A DNA stretch of 64,000 nucleotides from Streptomyces tuirus. GTDB lineage: Bacteria; Actinomycetota; Actinomycetes; Streptomycetales; Streptomycetaceae. The DNA is taken from positions 5,945,501 through 6,009,500 of the forward strand of contig JAGTPG010000002.1 in NCBI GenBank assembly GCA_018195615.1, written 5' to 3'. Made by a program: the position numbers and the translations under genes. Positions 53,301 through 62,978 of the stretch are shown here, one piece after another. Within the stretch, counting starts at the first letter, position 1. Each line of letters starts with the position of its first letter. The notes under the pieces are model-generated. The model ran no database searches. It had not been told where the DNA came from and saw only the letters and a list, made by a program, of their open reading frames with translations.

Positions 53301-54659
53301 TCAGCACAGCACCACCGCCTCGCCCGGGCCCTCGGGCCAGGCGGTCAACGGGGTGAAGCCCTGGTGTCCGCACTCGCCGAACACTCTGACCGGGGCGCCG
53401 CCCGACAGGGCGACGAGCCGCCACAGCCCGGGCCGGGAACGCGCGGCGGGAGTGAGCGGCAACGCCGCGTCCTCGTCGGCGTCCGCCAGCTGCCACGAGT
53501 CGCCGTCGGGGGTGGGGACGACCCGGTCCAGCGTCACCGGGACGGACTCCAGCCAGGGATCGTCGCGCAGGGCGTCGCCGTAACGGGCCGCCGCCTGCGA
53601 CGTCGTCACCCCCTGCGGCCTTGTCGCCGTCGGCACGGGCGGCGCGAACTGTCCGCCCAGGGCCACCCGCGGCTGCCCCGCGCCCGGGTAGGAGGACACC
53701 TCGGCCTCCAGGCTCAGCCCCACCGGCAGCGCCAGCTCCGGGGCGCGGCCGGCCGCGCCATAGGAGAGGAGCAGCACCGTACGCCGGGAGTCGGCGCCGT
53801 ACAGCCAGATCCGGCGGGTCGTCAGACGCGTGTCCGCCGTGTCGTACTGGGCGAGCACCAGCCAGCGGTCCCGCACCGGCGGGCCGTCCGCGGAGGCCGG
53901 CAGGCCGATCCGTGAACGGACCGTGGCGGCGAGGCCCTCCGGCAGCCGCTCGCGGCGCAGCCAGCCCTGGCCGAGCAGATGCAGCAGCGCGCACTCCTCC
54001 AGCAGCCGCACCGGCCAGCCCGGCCCCGTGGACGGTATGGACCCCAACTCCCGGACCCGCCCGGCCAGACCCTGCGCCTGGGCGTCGACCATGCGGGCCG
54101 CCGTCTCCTCCCAGAGGCCGTAGCCCGACTGCTCCGCCGTCGCCAGACCGCCGCGCAACAGATCGGCCAGGCGCTGCTCCAGCTCCACCGCGCCCGCCGT
54201 GACCCGCTCGGCCCGGCGCTCCGCCCGGCGCCGCACCGCCTCCGGATCAACGGACCCGGACGGCGAACCCGCGCTCTCCCCGGACCTCTTCTCCTCGGCG
54301 GCGCGCTCGCGCCGGCCCGTTATCCACTGCGTGGCCCACTCCGGTGCCTCCGCCTTCGGTACCGCTCCGTCGCCGCCCGCCCAGAGCAGCAGCAGCCCGA
54401 GAGCGTGCTTGCACGGGAACTTGCGGCTCGGACAACTGCACTTGTACGCGGGCCCGGAGGCGTCCGCGATGTCGATGACCGTCTGATACGGCTTGCTTCC
54501 GCTGCCCTTGCACAGCCCCCACACCGTCCCCTCGTCGGAACTCCCCGCCTCGGACCACGGCCCCGCCGCGCCGAGTTTGCTTCCCGCTTTGCGTGATGCG
54601 GCGTCAGGCGCCAGTGCCAGCACCTGGTCCGCGGTCCAGCGCACCCCCTGCTGAGTCAT
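53301..54659 (-). CDS. SWIM zinc-finger protein of the MoxR/VWA module
   Basis: 452 residues. A SWIM zinc finger lies at about residues 70-90: YKCSCPSRKFPCKHALGLLL gives CxC, then CxH. The rest is helical and then beta-rich (LALPVGLSLEAEVSSYPGAG). SWIM fingers bind DNA or proteins. The ATG at 54659 lies 8 nt after the -10 hexamer of a PafBC-type promoter, which suggests a leaderless mRNA and supports this start. It is divergent from the MoxR gene across 145 bp. DUF5691 follows in the same orientation. Confidence 0.9.
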   Translation of the reverse strand: MTQQGVRWTADQVLALAPDAASRKAGSKLGAAGPWSEAGSSDEGTVWGLCKGSGSKPYQTVIDIADASGPAYKCSCPSRKFPCKHALGLLLLWAGGDGAVPKAEAPEWATQWITGRRERAAEEKRSGESAGSPSGSVDPEAVRRRAERRAERVTAGAVELEQRLADLLRGGLATAEQSGYGLWEETAARMVDAQAQGLAGRVRELGSIPSTGPGWPVRLLEECALLHLLGQGWLRRERLPEGLAATVRSRIGLPASADGPPVRDRWLVLAQYDTADTRLTTRRIWLYGADSRRTVLLLSYGAAGRAPELALPVGLSLEAEVSSYPGAGQPRVALGGQFAPPVPTATRPQGVTTSQAAARYGDALRDDPWLESVPVTLDRVVPTPDGDSWQLADADEDAALPLTPAARSRPGLWRLVALSGGAPVRVFGECGHQGFTPLTAWPEGPGEAVVLC

Positions 54660-54666
54660 GCCACCG

Positions 54667-54689
54667 AAGGTAGATCCCACCACTGACAA
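54667..54689 (-). promoter_or_regulatory. PafBC/RecA-independent DNA-damage promoter of the SWIM gene
   Basis: On the minus strand TTGTCAGTG (54681-54689), N8 and TACCTT (54667-54672) match TTGTCRGTG-N8-TAnnnT exactly. The SWIM start codon follows the -10 box after 7 nt, so the mRNA would be leaderless. Confidence 0.82.
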
Positions 54690-54749
54690 TCGGGTCCGCG
54701 AGCCGCTCCGGCAGGTCGTTTGCGCAGGTCAGAACGCATTGTCAGTGGT
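54679..54749. repeat. 12-bp inverted repeat spanning the divergent promoters
   Basis: ACCACTGACAAT (54679-54690) and its exact complement (54738-54749) are separated by 47 bp. Each arm holds one TTGTCAGTG element, so both divergent transcripts carry the same regulatory box in mirror orientation. Confidence 0.9.
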
Positions 54750-54761
54750 GTGGTGCAACGT
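54739..54761 (+). promoter_or_regulatory. PafBC-type promoter of the MoxR gene (one mismatch in the -10)
   Basis: TTGTCAGTG (54739-54747), N8 and CAACGT (54756-54761). The upstream element is exact; the -10 has C in place of the first T. The mRNA start would be near 54768, leaving a leader of about 37 nt that includes GGAGGGGG. Confidence 0.6.
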
Positions 54762-54804
54762 GGAGGCCAGATCCGAACCGGCCGAGCTGGAGGGGGACTT
54801 TGCC

Positions 54805-55935
54805 ATGACTGTGTCCGTTGAGCCGACGTCCGTCGAAGCGGGGGAGACGGAATCGACCCAGGCGTTGCGACCGCACGCCGAGGACGTCTTCGCCCATGAA
54901 CTCGCCGCGTTGGCCGCTCAGGACGACCGTCCGCGTCCGGCCCGCTGGAAGCTGTCGCCGTGGGCCGTGGCCACATACCTGCTCGGCGGCACGCTGCCCG
55001 ACGGCACGGTGATCACGCCGAAGTACGTCGGCCCGCGCCGCATCGTCGAGGTCGCCGTCACCACGCTCGCCACCGACCGCGCCCTGCTCCTGCTCGGCGT
55101 GCCCGGCACGGCGAAGACCTGGGTGTCCGAGCACCTGGCCGCGGCGGTCAGCGGCGACTCCACGCTGCTGGTGCAGGGCACCGCCGGCACACCGGAGGAG
55201 GCCATCCGCTACGGCTGGAACTACGCGCAGCTGCTCGCCCACGGCCCGAGCCGTGACGCCCTCGTGCCCAGCCCGGTCATGCGGGCCATGGCCGAAGGCA
55301 TGACGGCCCGGGTCGAGGAGCTGACCCGCATTCCGGCCGACGTGCAGGACACGCTCATCACGATCCTGTCCGAGAAGACGCTGCCGATACCGGAACTGGG
55401 CCAGGAGGTGCAGGCGGTCCGCGGCTTCAACCTGATCGCCACGGCCAACGACCGCGACCGCGGCGTCAACGACCTGTCCAGCGCCCTGCGCCGCCGTTTC
55501 AACACGGTCGTGCTGCCGCTGCCGGAGAGCCCGGAGGCCGAGGTCGACATCGTCTCGCGCCGCGTCGACCAGATCGGCCGCTCCCTCGACCTGCCGGCCG
55601 CGCCCGACGGCCTGGACGAGATCCGCCGTGTCGTCACGGTCTTCCGCGAGCTGCGCGACGGAGTCACGGCCGACGGGCGCACGAAGCTGAAGTCGCCCAG
55701 CGGGACGCTGTCCACGGCCGAGGCGATCTCCGTGGTCACCAACGGGCTCGCCCTGGCGGCCCACTTCGGCGATGGCGTGCTGCGGCCGGGCGATGTCGCC
55801 GCGGGCATCCTCGGCGCGGTGGTCCGCGATCCGGCGGCGGACCGCGTCATCTGGCAGGAGTACCTGGAGACGGTCGTCCGTGAGCGGGACGGCTGGAAGG
55901 ACTTCTACCGGGCCTGCCGTGAGGTGAGCGTGTGA
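54805..55935 (+). CDS. MoxR-type AAA+ ATPase
   Basis: 376 residues. Walker A is GVPGTAKT at 98-105. The sensor region is FNLIATANDRDRGVN, and the arginine-finger region is LSSALRRRFNTVVLPLP. The expected Walker B hhhhDE is replaced by ARVEELTR, keeping only an acidic pair, and the family may use a variant site. MoxR ATPases act with VWA proteins as chaperones that remodel or activate partner complexes. A VWA gene is present three genes along. ATG 54805 follows GGAGGGGG. It heads the rightward operon MoxR-DUF5682-VWA, opposite SWIM-DUF5691. Confidence 0.92.
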   Translation: MTVSVEPTSVEAGETESTQALRPHAEDVFAHELAALAAQDDRPRPARWKLSPWAVATYLLGGTLPDGTVITPKYVGPRRIVEVAVTTLATDRALLLLGVPGTAKTWVSEHLAAAVSGDSTLLVQGTAGTPEEAIRYGWNYAQLLAHGPSRDALVPSPVMRAMAEGMTARVEELTRIPADVQDTLITILSEKTLPIPELGQEVQAVRGFNLIATANDRDRGVNDLSSALRRRFNTVVLPLPESPEAEVDIVSRRVDQIGRSLDLPAAPDGLDEIRRVVTVFRELRDGVTADGRTKLKSPSGTLSTAEAISVVTNGLALAAHFGDGVLRPGDVAAGILGAVVRDPAADRVIWQEYLETVVRERDGWKDFYRACREVSV

Positions 55936-56005
55936 GTGACACGGGGCGGGGGCGGCCTTGGGCAGTGGGACGGCGCGTGCTGACGAGTTCGGGAAGGGGG
56001 ATGAC

Positions 56006-58493
56006 GTGACTGGCATGGCAGGTGTGGGGAGCCGGGTGGCCGGGGCGGGGCCGTTGCTGCTCGGGGTGCGGCATCACGGGCCGGGATCGGCGCGGGCCGT
56101 GCGGGCGGCACTGGAGGAGGCCCGGCCGCGGGTCGTGCTGATCGAGGGGCCGCCGGAGGCCGATGCCCTGATCCCGCTCGCCGCGGACGAGGAGATGCGG
56201 CCGCCGGTCGCCCTGCTCGCCCATGCCGTGGACGAACCCGGCCGCTCGGCGTTCTGGCCGCTGGCCGAGTTCTCCCCAGAGTGGGTCGCCATCCGCTGGG
56301 CCCAGGAGCACGACGTCCCGGCCCGCTTCATCGACCTGCCGGCCGCGCACACGCTGGCCTGGGGGCGGCCGGAGGACGAGGCGTGCATGGCGGGCGAACG
56401 CCCCTCGGAGACCGAGGCGGGCGATCCGGCTGCCTCCGGCGACGGGGCGGAGGGCGCCGAGCCGGAGGGCGCTGAGCCGAAGGGTGCCGAGCCGGAGGGC
56501 GGTGCGCCGGAGGGCGGTGCGGCCGGTGATCCCGCCCCCGGCCCCGCCGACGTGCGGATCGACCCGCTCGGTGTGCTCGCCGAAGCCGCCGGTTACGACG
56601 ACCCCGAGCGGTGGTGGGAGGACGTCGTGGAGCACCGGGGCGTGGGGAAGGGGGACGCGCTCGCGCCGTTCACCGTGCTCGAGGAGGCCATGGAGGCGCT
56701 GCGGGTAACCTACGGCAGCGGGGACACGACCGGGACCTGGTGCGCGAGGCGTACATGCGGCTCCAGATGCGGGCCGCCCAGCGGGAGTTCGAGGACGGCG
56801 TCGCCGTCGTGTGCGGGGCCTGGCACGTGCCCGCACTGCGGCAGAAGACGACCGTCGCCGCCGACAGGGCGCTGCTGAAGGGACTGGCCAAGGTCAAGAC
56901 GGACATGACCTGGGTGCCGTGGACCCACCGCAGGCTCTCCCGGATCAGCGGATACGGCGCCGGCATCGACTCACCGGGCTGGTACGGGCACCTGTTCAGC
57001 GCCCCGGACCGGCCGGTCGAGCGGTGGATGACCAAGGTGGCGGGGCTCCTGCGCGCCGAGGACCGGATCGTCTCCTCCGCGCACGTCATCGAGGCCGTGC
57101 GGCTGGCCGAGACGCTCGCCGCGATGCGCGGCCGTCCGCTGCCCGGCCTGAGCGAGACGACCGACGCGGTGCGGGCGGTGATGTGCGAGGGCTCGGACGT
57201 GCCGCTGGCGCTGGTCCAGGACCGGCTGGTCGTGGGGGATGTGCTGGGGGAGGTGCCGTCGGCGGCGCCGGCGGTTCCGTTGCAGCGGGACCTCGCCCGG
57301 CTCCAGCGCCGGCTGCGGCTCAAACCGGAGGCGCTGGAGCGGGAGCTGGAGCTCGACCTGCGCAAGGAGAACGACGCCGCCCGCAGCAGACTGCTGCACC
57401 GGCTGCGGCTGCTCGGGATCGCCTGGGGCGAACCGGCCGCCTCGCGGGGCAGCACGGGCACGTTCCGGGAGACGTGGCGGCTGCGCTGGGAACCCGAGCT
57501 GTCCGTGCGGGTCGCCGAGGCCGGGGTGTGGGGCACGACCGTGCTGTCCGCCGCGACCGCCAAGGCCGAGGCCGACGCCACCACCGCGCAGGGACTCGCC
57601 GACGTCACCGCGCTCGCCGAGCGCTGTCTGCTGGCCGAACTGCCCGACGCTCTGCCCGCGGTGATGCGGATCCTCGCCGAACGGGCGGCCCTCGACACGG
57701 ACGTGGGCCACCTCGCCCAGGCCCTGCCTGCCCTGGTCCGCTCCCTGCGCTACGGCGATGTGCGCGGCACGGACACCGGGGCTCTGGCAGAGGTCGCCGC
57801 TGGGCTGGCCGAACGGGTCTTCGTCGGCCTGCCCCCGGCATGCGCCGCACTCGACGCGGACGCGGCGGAGGAGATGCGGCGTCATGTCGATGGCGTGCAC
57901 GGGGCCGTGGGACTGCTGGGGGACGCCCCCGCGGCGGCACAGGGCCACTTGAGAGTCCGATGGCAGTCGGTGCTGCGTGTGCTGGGCGCGCGGGACACCG
58001 TGCCCGGGGTGATCCGGGGGCGTGCCGTGCGGCTTCTGCTCGACGACGGGGAGTTGGCGCAGGAGGAGGCGGCGCGGCTCATGGGGCTCGTCCTCTCTCC
58101 AGGCACGCCACCCGCCGACGCCGCCGCGTGGATCGAGGGATTCGTCGGAGGAGGCTCCGGGGGCGGGATGCTCCTGGTGCACGACGAGCGGCTTCTCGGC
58201 CTGGTCGACGCGTGGCTCACCGGGGTCCCGGCGGAGGCGTTCACGGACGTGCTGCCTCTGCTGCGGCGGACGTTCTCGGCGTACGAGCCCGGGGTGCGCC
58301 GGACCCTCGGCGAACTGGTCCGGCGCGGGCCGGGAGCCGGGGCGGTGCGACAGCAGCCGGGTCCGGCATACCCGGCTTCGCGGCAGAGCTCGATCAAGTG
58401 CGCGCGGACGCCGTGCTGCCGGTCGTGCGGCTGCTGCTCGGGCTGGACGAAGTGGAAGAAGACACCGGCAACAACGAACTGGTGGGGGTGTGA
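56006..58493 (+). CDS. DUF5682-family protein of the MoxR/VWA module (two frameshifts as sequenced)
   Basis: About 829 residues after adding bases in the G-runs 56720-56723 and 58359-58361. The N-terminus (LLLGVRHHGPGSARAVRAAL, VVLIEGPPEADALIPLA) resembles the His/Glu motifs of the TraB/EreA/ChaN-like fold, which includes putative hydrolases. An acidic GAEPEG repeat region follows near 160-190. The rest is helical and Arg-rich (LARLQRRLRLKPEALERELE). Function is unknown. GTG 56006 follows GGGAAGGGGG. It is probably the largest functional component of the module. Confidence 0.82.
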
Positions 58494-58640
58494 CGGGGTG
58501 ACGACCGAAGGGCTGAGGAAGCCGACGACGAGGGCGGAAGCGGGGGACACCGTCAGGAACGGACCGCGGGCGGAAGGCCGGCCGGTCACGACCGTGCCGG
58601 TGATCCCGCTGTGGGAACGACCGAGCAGGGGAGCACGCGG

Positions 58641-59806
58641 ATGACGGCCGAGTGGGCTCAGACGGACCCGGCGCAGGAGCGGTTGCGGCGGTGGCGGCTG
58701 GTGCTCGGGGGCGACGCGGCGGACGGCACCGGGTGCGCGCTGGCCGGGCAGGACGCGGCCATGGACGGAGCCCTCACCGCGCTCTACGGCAAGGGGAGAA
58801 GCCGCAGTCCGGCCGGGACCGTTCGGCGGGGCTCGGGGCGTCGGCGCCGTCCGTGGCGCGCTGGCTGGGGGACATCCGGACGTACTTCCCGTCCTCCGTC
58901 GTTCAGGTCATGCAGCGCGACGCCATCGACCGGCTCGGTCTCGCCACGCTGCTCCTGGAGCCGGAGATGCTGGAGGCGGTGGAGGCAGACGTGCACCTCG
59001 TCGGCACCCTGCTGTCGCTCAACAAGGCCATGCCGGAGACGACGAAGGAGACGGCACGGGCCGTCGTGCGCAAGGTCGTCGAGGATCTCGAGAAGCGGCT
59101 CGCCACCCGCACCCGGGCCACCCTCACCGGCGCGCTGGACCGCAGCGCCCGTGTCAACCGGCCCCGCCACCACGACATCGACTGGAACCGCACCATCGCG
59201 GCCAACCTCAAGCACTACCTGCCCGAGTACCGAACGATCGTGCCGGAGCGGCTCATCGGGTACGGGCGGGCGTCCCAGTCCACGAAGAAGGAGGTCATCC
59301 TCTGTATCGACCAGTCGGGATCCATGGCGGCATCGGTCGTGTACGCATCGGTGTTCGGAGCGGTGCTCGCCTCGATGCGGACGATCTCCACGCGACTCGT
59401 CGTCTTCGACACGGCGGTCGTCGACCTCACGGACCAGCTCGACGACCCCGTCGACGTCCTGTTCGGGACGCAGTTGGGCGGCGGCACGGACATCAACCGG
59501 GCGCTCGCCTACTGCCAGTCGCACATCACCCGGCCCGCGGAGACGGTGGTCGTGCTGATCAGCGACCTCTACGAGGGGGCATACGGAACGAGATGCTCAA
59601 GCGGGTCTCGGCGATGAAGGCGTCGGGGTGCAGTTCGTGACGCTGCTGGCACTCTCGGACGAGGGGGCGCCGGCGTACGACAGGGAGCACGCTGCCGCGC
59701 TTGCCGCGCTGGGGCACCGGCGTTCGCCTGTACGCCCGATCTGTTCCCGGAGGTGATGGCGGCGGCGATCGAGAAGCGTCCGCTGCCGATACCGGATGCG
59801 GCGTGA
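58641..59806 (+). CDS. von Willebrand factor A (VWA) domain protein of the MoxR module (four frameshifts as sequenced)
   Basis: About 389 residues once four missing bases are restored (G-runs 58793-58796, 59575-59579, 59625-59628, 59711-59714). An N-terminal helical region precedes the VWA domain. Its metal (MIDAS) motif is intact: CIDQSGSMAAS, GGGTDINRAL and LISDLYEGG. VWA partners of MoxR ATPases bind targets through this metal site. ATG 58641 is preceded by AGGGGAG. The C-terminus (CTPDLFPEVMAAAIEKRPLP) ends at TGA 59806. It completes the module and, with four breaks, is the most error-affected gene here. Confidence 0.88.
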
Positions 59807-60081
59807 CAGGCCGTAGCCGGAGCTGATGAGCGCGGGTCGGACGGCGACTTGTCGACGCATCTCATCCGACTCGGGGCAGCAAAACGGATATGACGGCTCA
59901 TCGGTCAGCAAGGGCTTGCGCAACCTGCGCACTCCCGTGCGAGGATCGGCGCCTGATCGGCGGTGCGTCGCGCTGCGCCGGGCAGTGCCGCGTTGTGCCG
60001 GTGCCGCGTTGTGCCGACTCGTTGCCCGTGACGCGTGAGCGTTCCGCACTTGTTCCGTCGCACGGGAGGAAGCTCCCCCTC

Positions 60082-61181
60082 TTGACCTGGTCAGCCGCCC
60101 TGCCCGGTGCCGCGTCGCGCATGCTGCGCACGGCGGCGGGGCGGCGTGCGCTCCAAGTGGCGCTGCTGGTGGGCGGGGTGCTCGTCATCGGGCTGTTGTG
60201 CGGGGAGCGGGCGTTCGCGGTGGAGGGTGTGCGGGGGCTGGCGGGCGGCACGGCCGGGCGGGTCGTCAGCGACGAGCTGGCCCTGGTCCGACCCGACGCG
60301 CATCTTCCGGCCGACCGGGGCGAGCCGACAGTTCCCCGTTCCGGGCCCGGAGGCGACAGTGGTCACCTCGTGGGAGGTGTGGGGGAGCGGGTCGTTCGGG
60401 TCGTGCACGTCATGCGGGGCGTGCGGGTGGTCGGTGATGCCGGGGCGGCCGTGAGCGGGAGGCTGGGTGACGCGCGGGCGAAGGAGCCGTCGCCGTCTTC
60501 GCCACCGCGGTCGTCCGACCCGCCGACCCGCCCGGCCCTGCCTGACCCACCAGTCCGGTCCCACTCGCCGGTACTGCCCAAGCTGCCGATGCTGTCCGAG
60601 CCACCGCCGCTACCCAAGCTGCCGACTCTTCCCGACCTTGCCGATCGTCTCCTGCCCATGCCTCCCGAGGGAGCGGTCAGCCTGCCAGGAGCGCCAGGAC
60701 TGCCCGGTCGGCCCGCCCTCCCGGGGCATCCGCTTCCCACGCCGGTCACGGACGGCCCGGACGCACCGGGCGAAGTGACGACACCGTCGGCTGACGCGTC
60801 TGCCTCGGCCGGCCGGGCCGGGACGGCGGAGCGCGTTCACGCCGGGGCTGACTCCATGGCGCACAGGGACAAGTACGGTCCCGCATACGCGCACTCCGCG
60901 CACCCCGCACCCCACCCGGACCGCGGCAGACGCACAAGCCAGGCCGCCCCGTCCGCCACCAAAGTCGGACACACCCCAGGCGATCCCGCCCACCCCGGCC
61001 GCCCCGACGGCATGCTCGGCCACCGCGTCACGGCCGACAACGGCACCTCGCGCCACTCAGACGCGCACGCCGTCACTCCGAGCCTTCGGGTCCCGCTGAG
61101 ACTCGTGACCGAGGTCGTGGCCCGCCCCGGGTGGCCGGCACCCGGGACAGTCACCGGGACATCCCCCTCTTGCCCGGCTAG
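60082..61181 (+). CDS. secreted or membrane-anchored Pro-rich protein (frameshifted as sequenced)
   Basis: About 366 residues. An N-terminal signal or anchor (RRALQVALLVGGVLVIGLLC) is followed by a Gly/Val-rich segment, then a long Pro-rich part with repeated LPxLP units (LPKLPMLSEPPPLPKLPTLP) and an Ala/His/Pro-rich C-terminus. One base added at 61129-61131 gives an end TRDSHRDIPLLPG with stop TAG 61181. This resembles conserved C-termini of Streptomyces secreted hypothetical proteins known to me. The start is TTG 60082 (GGGAGGAAG upstream) or ATG 60121. Role unknown; possibly a wall or surface component. Confidence 0.65.
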
Positions 61182-61775
61182 CCGGCAGGTCAGGGCAGGC
61201 CGCCGCGCCCCGCCGACGCCGCGATCGGCGCCGCCCTCGGTGCCAGCAGGGGCGCGCGAGCACCGGCGCCCCGGCAGGACCCCTGATCCAGCTCACCCCT
61301 GATCCACCTCCGAAGGGTGCCCACCGCGCCCTCACCCCACCGACTCCGCGAGGCACCGGCCCCGGGCGGTCGAAAGCCGTCGGTCGTCCGAGGTCGAGAC
61401 CTCGTGGACGGGTCGGGTGGTCCCCATTGGGGTGGGGACCAACCGCCCCACACCCCGAGAGCCAGGTCCCGAACAGGGCCTTCGCGCTCCTCCGGGGGTG
61501 CCAGGCGGGCCTCACCGGGTCAACCCCAGCCCGGTGAGGCCCCTCACCCCAGGCACGCCGTGCCAGAGAGTGCGGCATCATGTGACAGGTATCACCGCTC
61601 AGGTGTGACCCTCGATTTAGAGCGGCTCCGCAAGCGGGGATAACCTGCGAGACGGACATGCCGCGCGCTCGGACACCGTGTGCGCCTCCCTTGTGACACA
61701 TGCGGACGTCACGTTGCCCTTCGCGGCACGCCCACGCATCCAACGAACCGCGATCACTGATAGGGACGGAAGCGC
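61182..61775. other. 594-bp intergenic region with hairpins
   Basis: Between the secreted protein and sucC. It holds three palindromes: CGAGGTC/GACCTCG (61389-61404), GGTCCCCA/TGGGGACC (61419-61440) and a 13-bp stem at 61507-61542. No gene is credible in it. The sucC ribosome site (GGGACGGAAG) is at its end. Confidence 0.6.
61507..61542 (+). terminator. 13-bp hairpin, likely terminator
   Basis: GGGCCTCACCGGG (61507-61519) pairs exactly with 61530-61542 around a 10-nt loop. It would end transcription from the secreted-protein gene before sucC. Confidence 0.6.
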
Positions 61776-62957
61776 GTGGACCTGTTCGAGTACCAGGCGA
61801 GGGACCTCTTCGCCAAGCACGATGTACCGGTGCTGGCCGGTGAAGTCATCGACACGCCTGAGGCGGCCCGCGCAGCCACCGAGCGCCTCGGTGGCAAGTC
61901 CGTCGTCAAGGCCCAGGTGAAGGTCGGCGGCCGTGGCAAGGCCGGTGGCGTGAAGCTCGCCGCCACCGCGGACGAGGCCGTCGCCCGCGCGACGGACATC
62001 CTCGGCATGGACATCAAGGGCCACACGGTCCACAAGGTGATGATCGCCGAGACGGCTCCGGAGATCCTGGAGGAGTACTACGTCTCCTTCCTGCTGGACC
62101 GCGCCAACCGCACCTTCCTCTCCATCGCCTCCGTCGAGGGCGGCATGGAGATCGAGGAGGTGGCCGCCACCCGCCCGGAGGCCGTCGCCAAGATCGCCAT
62201 CGACGCCATCGACGGTGTCGACAAGGCCAAGGCCCAGGAGATCGTGGCCGCCGCCAAGTTCCCGGCCGAGGTCGCGGACAAGGTCGCGGACGTCCTGGTC
62301 AAGCTGTGGGACACCTTCGTCAAGTCGGACGCCCTCCTGGTCGAGGTGAACCCGCTGGCCAAGGTCGCCTCCGGTGACGTCATCGCCCTCGACGGCAAGG
62401 TGTCGCTCGACGAGAACGCCGAGTTCCGCCACCCCGAGTACGAGGAGCTCCACGACAAGGCCGCCGCCAACCCGCTCGAGGCGGCCGCCAAGGCCAAGGG
62501 CCTGAACTACGTGAAGCTCGAGGGCGAGGTCGGCATCATCGGCAACGGCGCGGGTCTCGTGATGAGCACCCTGGACGTCGTCGCGTACGCCGGTGAGGCC
62601 CACCAGAACGTCAAGCCCGCCAACTTCCTCGACATCGGTGGCGGCGCCTCCGCCGAGGTCATGGCGAACGGCCTGGAGATCATCCTCGGCGACCCGGACG
62701 TCAAGTCCGTCTTCGTCAACGTCTTCGGCGGCATCACCGCCTGCGACGCCGTCGCCAACGGCATCGTGCAGGCCCTGGAGCTCCTCGAGTCCAAGGGCGA
62801 GGAGGTCACCAAGCCGCTGGTCGTGCGTCTGGACGGCAACAACGCCGAGCTGGGTCGCCAGATCCTGGACGACCGCAACCACCCGCTCGTGCAGCGCGTG
62901 GACACCATGGACGGCGCGGCCGACAAGGCCGCCGAGCTGGCTGCTGCCGCGAAGTAA
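61776..62957 (+). CDS. sucC: succinyl-CoA synthetase beta subunit
   Basis: 393 residues. The N-terminal ATP-grasp domain (EYQARDLFAKHDVPVLAGEV, then QVKVGGRGKAGGVKLA) and the C-terminal ligase domain (NFLDIGGGASAEVMANGLEI, then VFGGITACDAVANGI) are complete. With SucD it makes ATP or GTP from succinyl-CoA in the TCA cycle. The start is GTG 61776 with GGGACGGAAG upstream. The frame is intact, with 21 bp to sucD, so the pair is an operon. Confidence 0.98.
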   Translation: MDLFEYQARDLFAKHDVPVLAGEVIDTPEAARAATERLGGKSVVKAQVKVGGRGKAGGVKLAATADEAVARATDILGMDIKGHTVHKVMIAETAPEILEEYYVSFLLDRANRTFLSIASVEGGMEIEEVAATRPEAVAKIAIDAIDGVDKAKAQEIVAAAKFPAEVADKVADVLVKLWDTFVKSDALLVEVNPLAKVASGDVIALDGKVSLDENAEFRHPEYEELHDKAAANPLEAAAKAKGLNYVKLEGEVGIIGNGAGLVMSTLDVVAYAGEAHQNVKPANFLDIGGGASAEVMANGLEIILGDPDVKSVFVNVFGGITACDAVANGIVQALELLESKGEEVTKPLVVRLDGNNAELGRQILDDRNHPLVQRVDTMDGAADKAAELAAAAK

Positions 62958-62978
62958 GGGACGAGGTCACAGAACACC

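Noticed and set aside
58498..58644. 48-codon frame between the DUF5682 and VWA genes overlapping the VWA start
   Set aside because: Could be a tiny gene or an N-terminal part of the VWA protein in another frame, but ATG 58641 has a good ribosome site and starts family-like sequence, so I left it out.
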